Under the pieces are notes generated by a model. It was not told where the DNA came from and made no database searches. It was given only the letters and a program-made list of their open reading frames with translations. The translations under genes and the position numbers were made by a program. Below, one piece after another: positions 1-12,031 of a DNA stretch of 64,000 bases (positions within the stretch are counted from its first letter, which is position 1; the number at the start of each line of letters is the position of its first letter). The stretch comes from Gnetum montanum (taxonomy: Eukaryota; Streptophyta; Gnetopsida; Gnetales; Gnetaceae): contig MNCI01009176.1 in assembly GCA_015680685.1 (NCBI GenBank), forward strand, positions 324,391 through 388,390. Direction: 5' to 3'.

Positions 1-1077
1 AAACTTAAAATTAATTTTGTGTTCATTGTACCCAAAATGAAGAAAGATGGACCAAGAGGGAATGATTAGGATGTGACATCAAGGGGACTTGCAGATTCTC
101 TTTGGTGATGCCTGTGGGAGTTATCATGCGACATGGTTGTACTCAGATCCTTGTAGATCTAATGAAAAATGGGAGTAAGAGTAATCAAAATGGCACTCAA
201 AAACCAAATGCTATTCTAGGGGGTCCCACTAGAAATACATGCACCCATGCTTGAAGGTTGGTGATTTCTCTAGATTCAGTATTCAAGAGAAAAAGAGAAA
301 AAGAAAAACAAAGTGCCATAAAACAAAAGTCACTCCTCCCTTGAATAAAACACCAAGTGATCATACACCTTGTTGTTATGGTACTCTCATAGTTGCTCAT
401 CATGGGATGAAACAATGCGATGTCACTGATTAGAGGAATGGACTTGGTCTTGATCTTGGAACAATGGGTTAATGACACATTAATCATGCTTTACACACAG
501 GATTCACTGTGTCCTGGGTTAGTTACCTCATGTCCCAATCTCTATGATCCCTTCTATACTTCTTCTCATCTCACTGTTCGTGTAATTGTAGCTTGTGTCC
601 CATGTAGCATAGAATTTTCATCTCATTCCGGTGATATTTACATGTGTGTGTTTTGTGGAGTTAGTGCAAATTACATTTAACCCTTCTAGTACCCATGAAC
701 ACTTTAAGTGTGGTTACACAAGGGCAATATAGGTTGAAACCTGCTTTGGGGAGGATCCACTTGTGTAGTTTTTTGTAATCTTCACTTATGACATCGCTCA
801 CACACACCATTTCTTATCCTCAGCATAATTTTTAAATGATTTTCTTTCCCTACTATTATCTCTCTCAATTTCAACGTTCCTATGAACCATCACATAACCT
901 TTTTCTTACCACCCACGGTTTTATTGATAAAATCCACATCATTATCATTAATTTTACCTTTTAAATTAATAGAATTACCCTAGAACCCTTGATAATAGCC
1001 AATGTCCTCAATTTACAATGTTTGTTTCAAGAAAATCCCTTCAAAATTTAGTCTTTTTGTTGTGCCTCACATCACTA
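1..1077 (+). mobile_element. Post-pol spacer of Athila-like element A (3' part of element)
   Basis: This stretch has no credible coding frame. It is assigned to a retroelement because three blocks match, in order, the reverse complement of the spacer of element B: positions 73-90 match the complement of 37740-37757, positions 225-250 match the complement of about 37410-37440, and positions 722-800 match the complement of about 36912-36990. In B that spacer lies between the integrase end and the internal promoter. Window position 1 therefore probably falls inside the element, with gag-pol upstream of the window. No 5' boundary or target duplication is visible here. The reading rests on alignment by eye. 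Confidence 0.6.
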
Positions 1078-1139
1078 GGGACGAGATATCGCATACGCGA
1101 TGTATCGTACGCAATATCGCATCCCTACTGCCTATAAAT
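1078..1139 (+). promoter_or_regulatory. Internal promoter of element A accessory gene: GATATCGC array plus TATA box
   Basis: Degenerate copies of the palindrome GCGATATCGC occupy 1084-1123 (GATATCGCAT, ACGCGATGTA, CAATATCGCAT) and are followed by CTATAAATA with the TATA core at 1133-1139. The same arrangement, a GATATCGC array about 15-25 bp ahead of TATAAAT, occurs in this element's own 3' LTR (4600-4700) and in the solo LTRs at 18155 and 22413. The downstream leader is unlike the LTR, so this is not simply a 5' LTR. I infer a transcription start about 30 bp downstream of the TATA box. Confidence 0.6.
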
Positions 1140-1635
1140 AGGTCCCCCCCNAAAAAGGCCCCCCCCCCCCCCCCAACAACACTTAGCATCATTTGTCATT
1201 CACTTAGGGGGAGTTTTCAAATTTTCTCTCTGCGACTTGCGATTGAGTGACCCTTGCTTTTCTCACTATATCTCACTCGCTACTACTCCGATTTTAATTC
1301 CGTTTGAACCTGCTTGAACCCAGAGTGTTCAGCTTAGTCGTGGGGGAGGGACACTTGCCGAAAAGTGCCTAACTTTTTTGAAATTTATCATCTCCCAAAG
1401 GACATCAATTAGGGTAATTAACTCTAACACTTAGAATAATTATGCCTAAAAATCATTTAACCCTTAGGTATACCGGGAGACTAAAATGGCAACCACCTAA
1501 GTCACAAGACTCATTATTACAAACTTTTGGGCACTATCACACGTGATAACATAAGATCATTAATTAAGGCAAGAAGTAAGGTATAACTTAACTTAAAAAA
1601 AAAACCTTACTAACACTTGGCCTGTGTGATTCCAG
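1140..1635 (+). other. 5' leader of accessory gene A, with C homopolymer and a possible intron end
   Basis: Non-coding leader between the TATA box and the ATG. It includes a C run at 1144-1150, an undetermined base at 1151 and a second C run at 1159-1174, probably an assembly weak spot. The stretch at 1211-1230, GAGTTTTCAAATTTTC, resembles the leader of element B (complement of about 36545-36565). The sequence just before the ATG, TGTGTGATTCCAG, looks like a 3' splice site, so a leader intron is possible; no donor stands out. Confidence 0.4.
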
Positions 1636-4425
1636 ATGGCCTCGAAACGCAGACAACAGGAGGGTCCTACCCAAGGTGGAAGCAAACGAGCTTGGAGAGG
1701 TGGAAGACAAGGTCTTGCCAGACAACATGTAGAACAGGAGAAGTAATCATTTAGTATTCATCAAGATGAACCTCCCACCGGACAGTCCGAGAAGGTAGAA
1801 GGAGGAGCTGCTGCAGCGCCTGAACTGGGACAACAACTCACGTTGCCCCAAGATTGTGTTTAGGCTATCCATGAGAAGTCCACATTCGCTGCGGTGATTG
1901 TGGAGTTGAATTTTGAATCATTTGCAAAGTTCACTCCTAAGGCCGTTAGGGATCACCTCAAAGGGTCTTCCTTATGGCCTATCCTCTCTGAAAGCGGTGC
2001 CTGGTACCTAGGAGAGATGTACCAATTTTGGCACAATAGGGAGCAAGGCACCACAGTTAATATTTGTGGTGTGACAGTTGACTTCTCTATGCAAGCCATT
2101 TCAAAATTTTTAAACCTTCCGAATACAGGGCCCCAGGTTGCTTGGTTATCCATCTGTTCAGACCCTGATGTGCGAAAGGAGTGGTTGAAGAAGGCTTATG
2201 GTAGGGATAAAGCATTTGGTGAATTGACAATGGAAGATAGGGTTTACTTTAAAATTGGAACATATCACCTCTTTCCCACAAAGGGCCTAAAAAGAATATC
2301 AATGTATGTGGCTAGAGGATGTGTAGTGTTGATGGGAAAGGTTAACGCTAACCTACCCCATCTATACTTGATGGAGATCCTGAGGCAGTTCGAAGAACAA
2401 AAGATAGGGAAGATGGCGTTGCCTTTCCCTTGTCTCATCAAAAAGCTTCGCTGATGTGCTGGTATTCGGGGATACACCAATGACGTCCTTTGAAAAGCTA
2501 AAACTACTTCATATGCTGAATTGCTAAAGGCGCCAGCTCCAAGGAAAAGTACTGGCGAAGAGCTGAGACCAGAACAAGAAGAAGAACAGATGGTTGAGCC
2601 AACTGCAACTCAACTTGTAGGACCTAGTCAACCTCCAATCATGGGTCCCAACCAACAACAAGAAGTAAGGCCCATCATAGGCCAGGATCAGCTGCCACCG
2701 CCGCAAGACTACAAACCGTTGATGAGCCATCTGAGGACGATCGCTGAGATGGTTAGCTGGGGAAGTCGTGATGATGCCAACCTCTTCTATGTCATTGATG
2801 ATGCCTAGTAGCCTACTATTTCATTAGATCGCACAAGGGAAGAAGTATCTATTCAAACAAGAGGAGGGAAAAGTAGATGGTCACAACAGATCTCAGGAAA
2901 CGCAGCATCTTTCCAGGTGCAGTTAGAGACTAGTGAAGGGGCTACTGTGGTGGTCATGCAACACCAAAATGTCGCAGGAGCTGCAGAAGTGGTCATAGAC
3001 CACATCAAAGAATCCTTCAATGTACCTATTATGCCACCAATAGATCTCTCAGGAGCACGGGAGGCTCAAACTTTGGCCAAAACCTCAATGACTCCTGTAG
3101 AACATGAGGATGCGCTTGATAGATTGCTTCAAACAAGGCAAGTAATGATGTCCCTGTTTGACATCCCTCAGGATGTAATAGAAATTCAATCAGACCTCAT
3201 TTCCACAAAGGGGAAGCTTGCCTTAACAGAAGTAAGGACCAAGCATGCTAAATCTGAAGTGCAGAAACTTCAAGAGCAGCTCATGGCCTTACAAGCAACA
3301 CAGCAGCACCCTCTGCAATTTGTTCCTGCAGACCAACTAGAAAAATTTAGAACCAAGCAACTAAAAAAATTAATCACAGAGAATAAGAAGGTAGTGGAAG
3401 AAAAGGATAATGCTATTTGGGATGCCTCCGTAGTACAAGCGCAAACTCATGTGCATCTTAAGGAACTCAAGGCCTTACAAGAAGAAAACAAGTAGCTAGT
3501 TGTAGACAATCTTTGGTTGACCACTGTAGAAAAGCAAAAGAATGTTCTCGATGAACACTTTCATCAATTTTGAGAACAATTCATCCAGTTCAACCAAGAC
3601 ATAAGCCGTTTAGCCAAAGAAAATCGAACCCTCTTAATGGAGGAGGTACGCGCCATTCATCAAAAGTCAACGATTGAGATAAGCGCATGGCAAAACGAGG
3701 CTAAACGACATGAGAAGCTAAAGGAGCACTTTTGTGATTAGGTGGGGATGTATAAATAGATCCTTGAAAAGGATATCCATATGGCCAAGGCCCAAATCAA
3801 CACTATCAGTGCTCAACACACTAATTGGCAGGCCATATTGGACAGATATGCCTTCGCCCACCAAGCGGAAGTTAAGAATCAGGATTTGCAGATTCGGGAC
3901 TTGATAGAGTACATGGAGTTGGCAAACCTAAGATATTCCAACCTTGCCATGTTAACAGTAGGGCACCTAAGGTCAGAGCTCGAGTGGCAGGTAGCAACCA
4001 CCCACATCAAATATGAAGCAGAATTTGCAGAACGCAAGAAGCTGTTGGAAAAACTAGATGTTGTAAATTCTAAATTTGAGGTTGTAAAAGCCAACTACCA
4101 GGGACAAAAATATGTCACAATAGACTTGGCTTGATAGCTAGCAGACTTTCATGAGTAAAAAGATAAAGCCAAAGCCTATGAGGAGGAATGACGGGTGTTC
4201 GCGACTTGGTACGTCAAGGCCAACCAAATGTTTCTGCAACTACCCTATCCGTGGGAGGTGCCAACTCTGTCAAACATTGGAACACTAGCATGGACAGCAC
4301 AGGACCCTCAGACCAAAGAGGAGAATCTCTAGGCCATACTTCAATGCCATCAAGCCTCAAAACCTAGAGCACAAGATAAAGGGAAAGAACCAATGGAGGA
4401 GCCACTGCCACTAGGAACTACATGA
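1636..4425 (+). pseudogene. Accessory gene A: plant-transposon-protein-like domain plus long coiled coil, 929 codons with 15 internal stops
   Basis: One frame runs from the ATG at 1636 to the TGA at 4423 without a frameshift. It is broken by 15 stops, at 1744, 1861, 2452, 2491, 2806, 2809, 3493, 3571, 3739, 3757, 4132, 4135, 4156, 4189 and 4330: 8 TAG, 5 TGA, 2 TAA. All can be explained by C-to-T or G-to-A change at Gln, Arg or Trp codons. Residues about 1-35 are basic, with Arg and Gly. Residues 87-273 resemble the family annotated as putative plant transposon protein (with LGEMYQFW, GVTVDFSMQAI, KFLNLPN). Residues 296-391 are rich in Gln, Glu and Pro. Residues about 430-830 are heptad-rich coiled coil. 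It lies downstream of a GATATCGC/TATA promoter and ends 158 bp before the polypurine tract. A diverged homologue lies in element B. It has no protease, RT or integrase motifs. Biochemical role unknown; a DNA-binding or regulatory protein is only a guess. Confidence 0.65.
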
Positions 4426-4583
4426 GTTCCAAATATTTGTGGTTGTAGTATATTCTGTGTGTGTGTCATTATTTTTTTTCTTCCCACACTATGGCATCAT
4501 CCCATTTCTTTTTTCATCAAATAATCCCATACCTATCCACTATGTAATCACTGTAACTCGAGAACATGTTTTTATTCAATCAT

Positions 4584-4590
4584 GGGGGTA
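4584..4590 (+). other. Polypurine tract of element A
   Basis: GGGGGTA directly precedes the LTR start TGATGGG. Element B has the same junction in reverse (GGGGGTA then TGATAAG at 34192). This is the expected plus-strand primer site and fixes the LTR start. Confidence 0.65.
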
Positions 4591-5417
4591 TGATGGGATG
4601 CGATATCACATGGGCCGCGATATCACATCCCCCGCGATATCGTGTCTTCCCCTGCGATATCGCATACATGATATCGCAATCCATCGCCATGTCTATAAAT
4701 AAGAGGTGGCTCTCCCTTGTTTCATAGTATTAGAGTTAGACCGTAGCAAAACTCTAGCAGTTTGACCTCTCCAGAGATAGATTATTTTCCAGTGTCTACC
4801 CGCAGTGTGGTGAATGGAATTGTACGGCATCCTTTATTCGAGTGTGACGTACTTGGACATGCACATGACCGGAAATAAAGATCGAGATTACTTCATCATT
4901 GCAGCATTCACTTTGTTTATTTATTTATTTAATTTTTATTTACTGCTTTCCTAATTAGTCTCTCTCACCCTTAAACTCACATTAGAACGCGGAATGAGTA
5001 CAACTTGATTATGAGCATTTAAGTATGACTACTTGGTAACCCAGTAGCGTACCTAGGATCTACACTTGGTAATCCCAGTGGTAGTCATGCACGAAGTCCA
5101 AGATGTGTACGAATAATTAATGAATGGATGCTCATCACACTTAGGCTAGATTAGATTCTCTTACCCTTTCCTCCTAGCTTAGTTAATCTTATTTCCATTG
5201 CCTTCAGGAGTAGCATTAGATTAGGAAACCCATCATACACCTCACTCTGGACTAAACCATACGTGAAAAATATAGTCCAGGTGGGAAGAGAGCGAACTGC
5301 GACCTAAGGATAACTGTCTAGGTTCCACAACTAGTCTGTCTGCAGAGTTCGACCGGATCGCGCATGAAAACGCTTATATTCATATGGTTGAGTGTAGGGG
5401 TACCTCGCCACTCATCA
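4591..5417 (+). mobile_element. 3' LTR of Athila-like element A (827 bp)
   Basis: The LTR starts TGATGGG after the polypurine tract and ends CTCATCA, short inverted ends shared with the solo LTRs at 18155, 22413 and 26422 and the LTR at 33286. U3 carries at least five GATATCGC-like palindromes (4600-4680) and a TATA box at 4694-4700. Downstream are the landmarks shared by the family: a CCCGCAG stretch near 4800, TTTATTCGAG near 4830, an AATAAAG signal near 4877, and the terminal GGTTGAGTGTAGGGGTACCT at 5385-5404. The bases after it, CCAAC (5418-5422), should be the target duplication, but the partner lies upstream of the window. Confidence 0.8.
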
Positions 5418-7214
5418 CCAACTATGATGAAGGATAAGTCAGAGAGTGTAGGTTGGTGAGCTTTGGGTAGTGGATGAAATTCTTAATTTGTAAATATTTC
5501 AATTTTAGTTCAATGTTATTGATTACAACTACTACATCTAGTGCATGTATTCATGTTACCATAATAAGGTCTTAGAGAATAGTTGATTAGTTAGTCTTGA
5601 CCAAATTAAGATCCTTCTCATCTTTCTAAAGGTTTGTCTAACTCTTATAATAATTCTTGATGTTTTCAAGATGTTTTCTTCATTTTTCAAAGAAATGATA
5701 TTTTGTGTTATATGCTACTAGATGAGATGTACTTTTTGTATGATTAGATTTCAATTTTTTTCACCAACTTGGATATCTTCAAATTCATCTTTTCATGTTT
5801 TTACTTAATGTGTTGGAGGTGCATTTCTAGTAAAATTATTTCCTTAACCCATACACATCAAATTTAAATTTCCAATTTAATATAATTTCATGGAGAAAGA
5901 AAAACACCACTAAAAAGCTCTCTATTAACTCATATAATATAAAATGTATGTGAACTCAAAATCACACAAGCCATAAGAGCTAGAAAGTTCCTAGTCTCCC
6001 TTTCAATCCTCTCTTCAATTAACAATATTTTTTTAACATGAGGCTCATACAACTCTCTCAACATCACCTCACTCATAAGATGAAGTCAAAAATGTCTAAT
6101 GAAACAAGCACAATTATTCAAAGGGTTCACTCAATTTGCTTCAAGAATATCAAGCTCATCTAAGAGACTCTTACAAAATAGTCAAAATATCCTAAAGATA
6201 TTATGATGTAGGAACAACTTTCATTATAAGTTATTCCTATCTCTATTTGTTCTAGGAATCTTAGAAAATTAGTAGGCACAATTTGGAGTTCATATATGAT
6301 TTTTGGATATGTTTGGTAGGTAGTTGTAGTTGGTTAAAACTTGTAATCAATTGTAGTGAGGGGTTGTAAGCCAAGTATAACTTGTAGTGGTTCACATTAA
6401 GTTTAGAAGAATTTTTTAAAATTTTATATACAATATTTGGGAATTTTAGGCCCATGAAAATTTTGAAATATAGCAACAAAGAAGAAATGCCTTTTAGATA
6501 CCTAAACCAAGAGTAAGTGGCTCTTGGAAAACTTGACTTTTGGAATAAACTATGTAAGATTGCAATTTATAGTAAGCTTGTACTAAGAAGAAAATTGATC
6601 TCATGTTTTCTAGTCGGAGCTAGTGATGATTAGGATGAGACTTACTTTAGGATGTATCAAAGATGGGTTACTAGAGATGTAACCCATAATGGCTCATAGT
6701 ATATGGTTTAAAAGTTTTTTTTTAATGTTTTAAATCACAAATTGAATAAGGATTTGAATCCAAACTTATAAATTGAAGTATGGATGTGATATTAAGGGTA
6801 TTTCTGGTCCATTTCACCATTATACTTTGGATGAGAGAAGATCCTTGAAGGTAATTAAGTAAGTTCCATGGGTAATTATGCTTGGGCCTTGGGTAATTAT
6901 GACTTCATCTTATGAGAGAGGTAAAGTTGGGAGGATTTTATAAGGCTCATATTCTACAACTATTATTATGTGGAATAAGGATTAATTAAGAGACCATGTA
7001 TTTCTTAAATCTTATGGATTGTGTGGTTGTAATCCTATACATATTTTGTATCTAATGTATCTTTTACAGTGCATAAATTAATAGAGAGGTTTTTATTGGT
7101 AATTTTCTCTCTATGGGTAATTGTATTGAAATTAGGATTAATCATATGAATAAATTATGTGGTTTAAGGTTTAATGCATAGGAATGATGTGTTAAATCAA
7201 TGCTATACCAACTT

Positions 7215-7229
7215 TGGTATCAAAGAGTA
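7215..7229 (+). other. Possible retrotransposon primer-binding site (initiator-Met tRNA type)
   Basis: TGGTATCAAAGAG follows AACTT and resembles the Ty1/copia primer-binding site TGGTATCAGAGC. If real, the DNA just upstream (perhaps about 6.3-7.2 kb) would be a decayed LTR. No gag frame follows, so the element would be an LTR-leader fragment. Weak evidence. Confidence 0.25.
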
Positions 7230-7420
7230 GATTGGAATCCTTTGGTTTGAATGTTGAGATTCACTCTTAGCCTCCTTACATGCCTAATTAGGTGGTTTTT
7301 GATGCATTGATATTTATTTTATACTTAGATTTGAAAGATTATGTCTCTTATTTCTTTAATTGGAGTTAATTATTATATATTTATAAATAGATATTTATAA
7401 CTATCTTGAATTTCTTCTTA

Positions 7421-7760
7421 AGATCCATGCTTTCAAATAAAGATCCATGCTTTCAAATAAAATTCTTGATAGTTATAATTTTCATAATAACTATCTTGAA
7501 TATCCATGAAGATTCATGAAGATTCATTATGATAAAGATAGTTATTATGATATCAAGAATTGGATCTTTATGATATCCATGAAATAAATATAGAAAACTT
7601 GGAAGGTGCTTTTCAAATGGTGGTAAATATACTAATAAAATTGGATGCTAAAATTTGTTCAAACAAAGGTCAATGAAGATTCATTAGGTGAAGGTGAAGA
7701 TGCAAAACTCCATGAAGATTCATTATGATATCAAGGTAGTATAATTTTTGAAGATAGAAA
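7421..7760. repeat. Small tandem and inverted repeat cluster
   Basis: A perfect 20-bp tandem duplication (AGATCCATGCTTTCAAATAA at 7421-7440 and 7441-7460) is followed by several copies of CATGAAGATTCAT (near 7505, 7515, 7710). An imperfect foldback pairs about 7460-7495 with about 7535-7570. It lies at the left edge of the plastid-derived block and may be debris of the insertion junction. Confidence 0.5.
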
Positions 7761-7870
7761 TCATTAATTTTGATTCAGTCATTTTTTTTCTCTAATCTAA
7801 GTAACATAGATCCTAAGATCTATGACTTAGTTAGATTTAATTTCAATCCTTCTTTCGTATGGATTATGGA

Positions 7871-8332
7871 TTAAAAGTAACAAGAAAAAGCTTTATTAAC
7901 CTTTTCCATTTGATGAATCTCTTTATTATTGTTTATAGCTTTGTCTTTTTCTTTAGTAGCATCTATAAATTCAAAACTTAATTGGGACTCCATATTAAGT
8001 CCTAAACACTTTTGAGATGCCTCTAATAAACAATAGATTACAAGTACTTTTCCTTAGGTTTTATTTCAAAGGAAACATGATAACTTGATTTGCTTTCATA
8101 TATTGATTTTACTATTAGTCAAGGCATTACTTTCTTTATTACTTTTATTAGAACCAATAGTGGGTTTTTTTCTATCTTTTATTAAATCTATTTCATGCCT
8201 CAATAAAAAATTCAATAAACCAATGATTTTTTTCATGTTTAATAATATGGTTAAGCACCAGGTTAACTAATCAATTTCAATAGACTAGACCAATTTTTTA
8301 TGCTATTTTTTTGTAGTATTTCTCTATCACAT
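7871..8332 (-). pseudogene. rps7: Plastid-derived rps7 pseudogene (ribosomal protein S7)
   Basis: On the minus strand the sequence follows plastid rps7 from an ATG at 8330-8332 to a TAA at 7871-7873: 462 bp, against about 468 bp in the plastid gene. The match is clearest at both ends, for example the complement of 8220-8260 (region for HGKKSLAY-like residues) and 7885-7990 (C-terminal half). Many in-frame stops and small gaps remove coding capacity. It lies directly beside the rps12 3' exons, as in plastomes. In the plastid the protein is part of the 30S subunit head; here it is a relic. Confidence 0.85.
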
Positions 8333-8381
8333 GAGTTTGAAAAAAGGATCTGAAATCTCTTTCATAAAGGCTAAAAATAAA

Positions 8382-9092
8382 TTATTTTTTTGGTTTTTTG
8401 ACTTCATATTGTAGGGTGAATCCTTAACATAAAAGATCTTCCTCCAAACCATACATACAACTTCTTTTGAATATGACTTTTCACACAATGCTATTTGCAT
8501 AGATAAGTTCTATTCTTTATGCATCTAAATGATGATTTCTCACTCTTCATTGAGTATTCATTTCCTTTCTTTTTTTTACTATGATGAGAAATATTTTATT
8601 TTCCATATCTATATGATCAAGTCCTTAGGATTAGAGTGTAGAAAAAACTGCTTCAAGTCATTGTTATTTGGCTCAAACCTATTCTAAAAAGGTCAAGGTA
8701 TTTTTAATTATTTATTGACACAAACATAGCTAGGGAAAACTTTCAAAATGATTTCACTATTAAATCTTAGACTTTTTTTTTAAGATAGCCTACTCTACTT
8801 CCCTTACAAAACATTTGTTATGAAGTTAGCCCTTCCCATATTTCTAGAAAATTACATAATATCATAAAATGATACAAGTCTTAGATAAGAATGTACAATG
8901 TACTAGAATGTCCTTATTAATAATCTTTAACTACGGTAGTATCTAGGTGTCCTTGAACAATGTGCTATTTCACACTAGGTAAATCTCTTACCCTTCCTCC
9001 TCTTACTAATACTACATAATTTTCTTGTAAATTCTAGAGATTAATCATACTCTAGCAACTTTACATAAGATGAAGCTTCATTTTATGGGGTT
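8382..9092 (-). pseudogene. rps12: Plastid-derived rps12 3' portion (exons 2 and 3 with intron)
   Basis: Plastid rps12 is trans-spliced; its 3' part lies beside rps7. Exon 3 matches at 8382-8410 on the minus strand, followed by group II intron sequence, then exon 2 at about 8908-9092. Exon 2 is about 185 bp against the usual 232 because of an internal gap near 9035 that removes the residues around the IPGIGH region. A Tyr codon after the GVR-like residues has become TAG (complement of 8965-8967), and the inverted copy at 29.37 kb has the same change. Confidence 0.85.
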
Positions 9093-10062
9093 GATATTGG
9101 ACATGTTGACAAGTCCTATTTACTATCACTCTACAAAACTAAAAGTAAGATTTGCACCACATACAGCTTCTCATTTGATTCTTTGGAATTAGAAAGAATA
9201 ATTTAAACTTGTTTTGTTATTCAAGAATCTTTATATTCTCTTCATTTACTCTATTTTCTCCCAAATAAGAACTAATTTAGTTACACCTATCTTTATATTT
9301 TAATAAAACACCAACAAATCTAATTTTCTTTTCAATCAAAAAGAGAATAAAAATCTTCTTTCTTCTTTATTGAGGTACAACATTTGCAAAAATAGAGAAA
9401 TAGAAATTATTACATCCTAAAATATCTTTAATATCTTAATATATCATTCCTCCAAATCCAAAATGGATTCCTATTTGACAGGTTAATATGAGCATATTCA
9501 TGTGCTTCTAAACTAATTTATTTGGAATTGATTTGATGAAAGATCTTAGCTTTCATGCTTTGATTTGACTATTATAGATTCTTCAAGATCCTTTGGTGGC
9601 ATATGTATGATATCTATATGTGATATAACTAGATCAACAATGTAAGTCTTTCAAATAGCAATATGATGAAATTGCAAAAGTAGTTCTTTTCGATTTGTTA
9701 GTCATTATAACTCAATGACTTTTTTCTTTTGCAATGAACTACTAACAATAGGCCTACAATTTTTGTATAGTAATAGAAAAGTTAAGGCTAAGAAGAGGAT
9801 TATACCATGTGAGAATAAATAGAGGGATACCTTATCATAAATAAGATGAGTTTTGCATATGTTTCTTTTTTTTTCTAGTGATGAATTTTATCTATGTTTC
9901 TAAAAAATGAAATTACCTAAGGGTCAGAGTACTAAAATACACCATAACTTCAAAAACAAAAATAGATATCAATTAAAACTCCAAATTTTCTATGGAATTT
10001 TGTTGTAAGAAGTACAAAGGGTCCATGGAATACTCAAATTTATTCTTTTTCTAGATAAAGAA
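9093..10062. other. Plastid rps12-trnV intergenic spacer, decayed
   Basis: No gene. Blocks such as GTCCATGGAATACTCAAATT at 10021 and the purine-rich region ahead of it resemble the plastid spacer upstream of trnV-GAC. The spacer is shorter than in most plastomes I know. Confidence 0.55.
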
Positions 10063-10134
10063 AGAGAAATAACTCAATGATAAAGTATTACCTTGACATG
10101 GTGAAGATCATCCATTTGAGTCTACTTATTCCTA
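10063..10134 (+). pseudogene. trnV-GAC: Plastid-derived trnV-GAC pseudogene
   Basis: The 72-nt length of the plastid tRNA-Val(GAC) is kept, with anticodon-arm sequence CCTTGACATGG at 10091-10101. The acceptor stem and T arm carry several substitutions (T-loop region ATTTGAGTC), so a functional fold is unlikely. It lies 168 bp upstream of rrn16, as in plastomes. Confidence 0.85.
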
Positions 10135-10302
10135 GAGCTCTTTTTCTCTTTCCCCAACTTATTAGATTGACATGAGAGAATAGGGATAAGTATATTCTAG
10201 TGGATGAACTCTAATCTAGTGGATATAAGTTATGTCAATTAGAGACAATTTGTAATCCACTTTATCCACAAAGAAGGAAGCTATAAGTAATGCAACTATG
10301 AA

Positions 10303-11774
10303 TCTCATAGTGAGTATGATCCTAGCTCAGGATGAAAGCTAGCGGCATGCATAATATATGCAAGTTGAATGGGAAGTTATATTTCCAATGGTAGATGGGG
10401 TGAGAAATGCATGAGAACCTACCCTTAAGAGAGAGAAAATAATTAGAAATAGCTATTAATACTCTATAAGCTAAGGATCAAAAAACAAGAATCCATCCTA
10501 GGGGATACTCACATCTAATTAGTTAGTTGCTGAGGCAATGACTTACCAAGGTGATAATTAGTAGCTAGTCTAAGAGGATGATCAACCACACTAGGACGAA
10601 GACACAACCTAGACTCCTACAAGAGGAAATAGTGGAGAATTTCCACAATGGTTAAAATTCTAATTAAGCAATGTCATGTAAAGTTAGAAGGCCTACCAGT
10701 CATGATCTTTTCCTCTCAAAGAAGAACCAATGATGCTCTTTGGGGAATAAGCATCAGCCAACTCTATGCCAACAGTCATAGTAATACAAAGGATGTAAGC
10801 ATTATCTATATTTATTAGAAATAAAGTGTTTTTAGCTGGCTTTTAAGTCCTTTGTTAAATCCTAAGGCTTAACCCTGAACAAGCATTTAGAAATACAAGG
10901 CTAGAGTATGATAGAGGCAAAGGGAATTTCTGATAAAGTAGTGAAATATGCTAAGATTGGAAAGAACACCAAATGAAAAAGCACTCTATTGGACTAATAC
11001 TAATACTCAAAGAAGCAAAAATGAAGTTAGAGTCCTAGTAGTCCTAGTCCTAAATGATGGATACTAAGTGTTATGTCTCTTAACCTGTTGAATGCTATAG
11101 CTAATGTATTAAGTATCTTAGCTAGGGAGTACATTCACAAGAAAGGAATTAATGAAGATCCACATAAGTAGTGAAGCATGTAGTTTAATTTAGTGCAAAG
11201 GGAAGAACCTTATCAGAGATTAACATGCTATGAATCCTCCTAAAAGGAAAGAGTTCCTTCAAGAACATGAACATAGGTGTTCATGATTCTCATTAACTCG
11301 TGTTGAAGGATGTTGGATTAAGTCTTGTAATGAGAATAACCCTTTTGTTTAGTTGCAATCTTGGAGTTTGGAATCCTAAATAGAATGTTCGTGATGAGCC
11401 GAAGAAAATTGAGAATGAGGTAAAGTCATCATGTCCCTTATACCCTATTCCACAAACATGCTACAATGGTTGGGATAAAGGGTTGCAACCCTTTGAAAGG
11501 AAGCTAATCTTAAAAATCCAATCTCTATTCAAATTGCATACTATAACTCACTTGCATAAAGTAGAAATTGCTAGTAATCAATGATCATCCATACAATGGT
11601 GAATTCATTTTGAGGTCTTGTACACACCATCTATCATATTATAGGAGCTTACCATGTTTAAATTATTTACCTTAACTAAAAGAAGGATGGAGGATGACAA
11701 AGGTAAGCTTAGCGACTAGAGTGAAGTCATAACAAGATAGCTAAACTTGAAGGTGAGGCTAGATCACCTTATTT
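10303..11774 (+). pseudogene. rrn16: Plastid-derived 16S rRNA pseudogene, near full length
   Basis: Collinear with plastid 16S rRNA over about 1.47 kb (plastid length about 1.49 kb). Recognisable blocks: GATCCTAGCTCAGGATGA at 10318-10335 (5' end), GATTGGAAAGAACACC at 10955-10970, GTTTAATTTAGTGCAAAG near 11182, TTGTACACACCATC near 11617, and AGATCACCTT at the 3' end (anti-Shine-Dalgarno region). Nearly all changes from the consensus are C-to-T or G-to-A, with a few deletions. Confidence 0.93.
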
Positions 11775-12031
11775 TTAGGGATAGTTAATTTTTGTTTATC
11801 TTTTTGAATTTTTCTCTACACCCATGAACCAAATCTAAGCAAAGAAAAAGTATTCTTTCATTTTACAAAGTAAGTCCAAGTTTAAAAGCTTATTATCCTA
11901 AATTAGAATTACTTTAGAAGATCTCACATCTTATTTTTCCAACCATGTTGCTAGTAGCATTGTAGTTAAGCAATGGAATAGGGTGACTCTTGCATTGCTT
12001 TTGGTATAGTGGGTCCCCCACCAAAAAGATA

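Larger units (their letters stand above)
5423..7767. other. AT-rich stretch with no gene recognised
   Basis: About 2.3 kb of low-GC sequence with frequent stops in all frames. I recognise no protein domain, tRNA or plastid gene. Two small items are listed separately: a possible primer-binding site at 7215 and a short repeat cluster at 7421-7760. Plastid ndhB would be expected to the left of rps7 if the NUPT extended here, but I could not align it. Confidence 0.4.
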
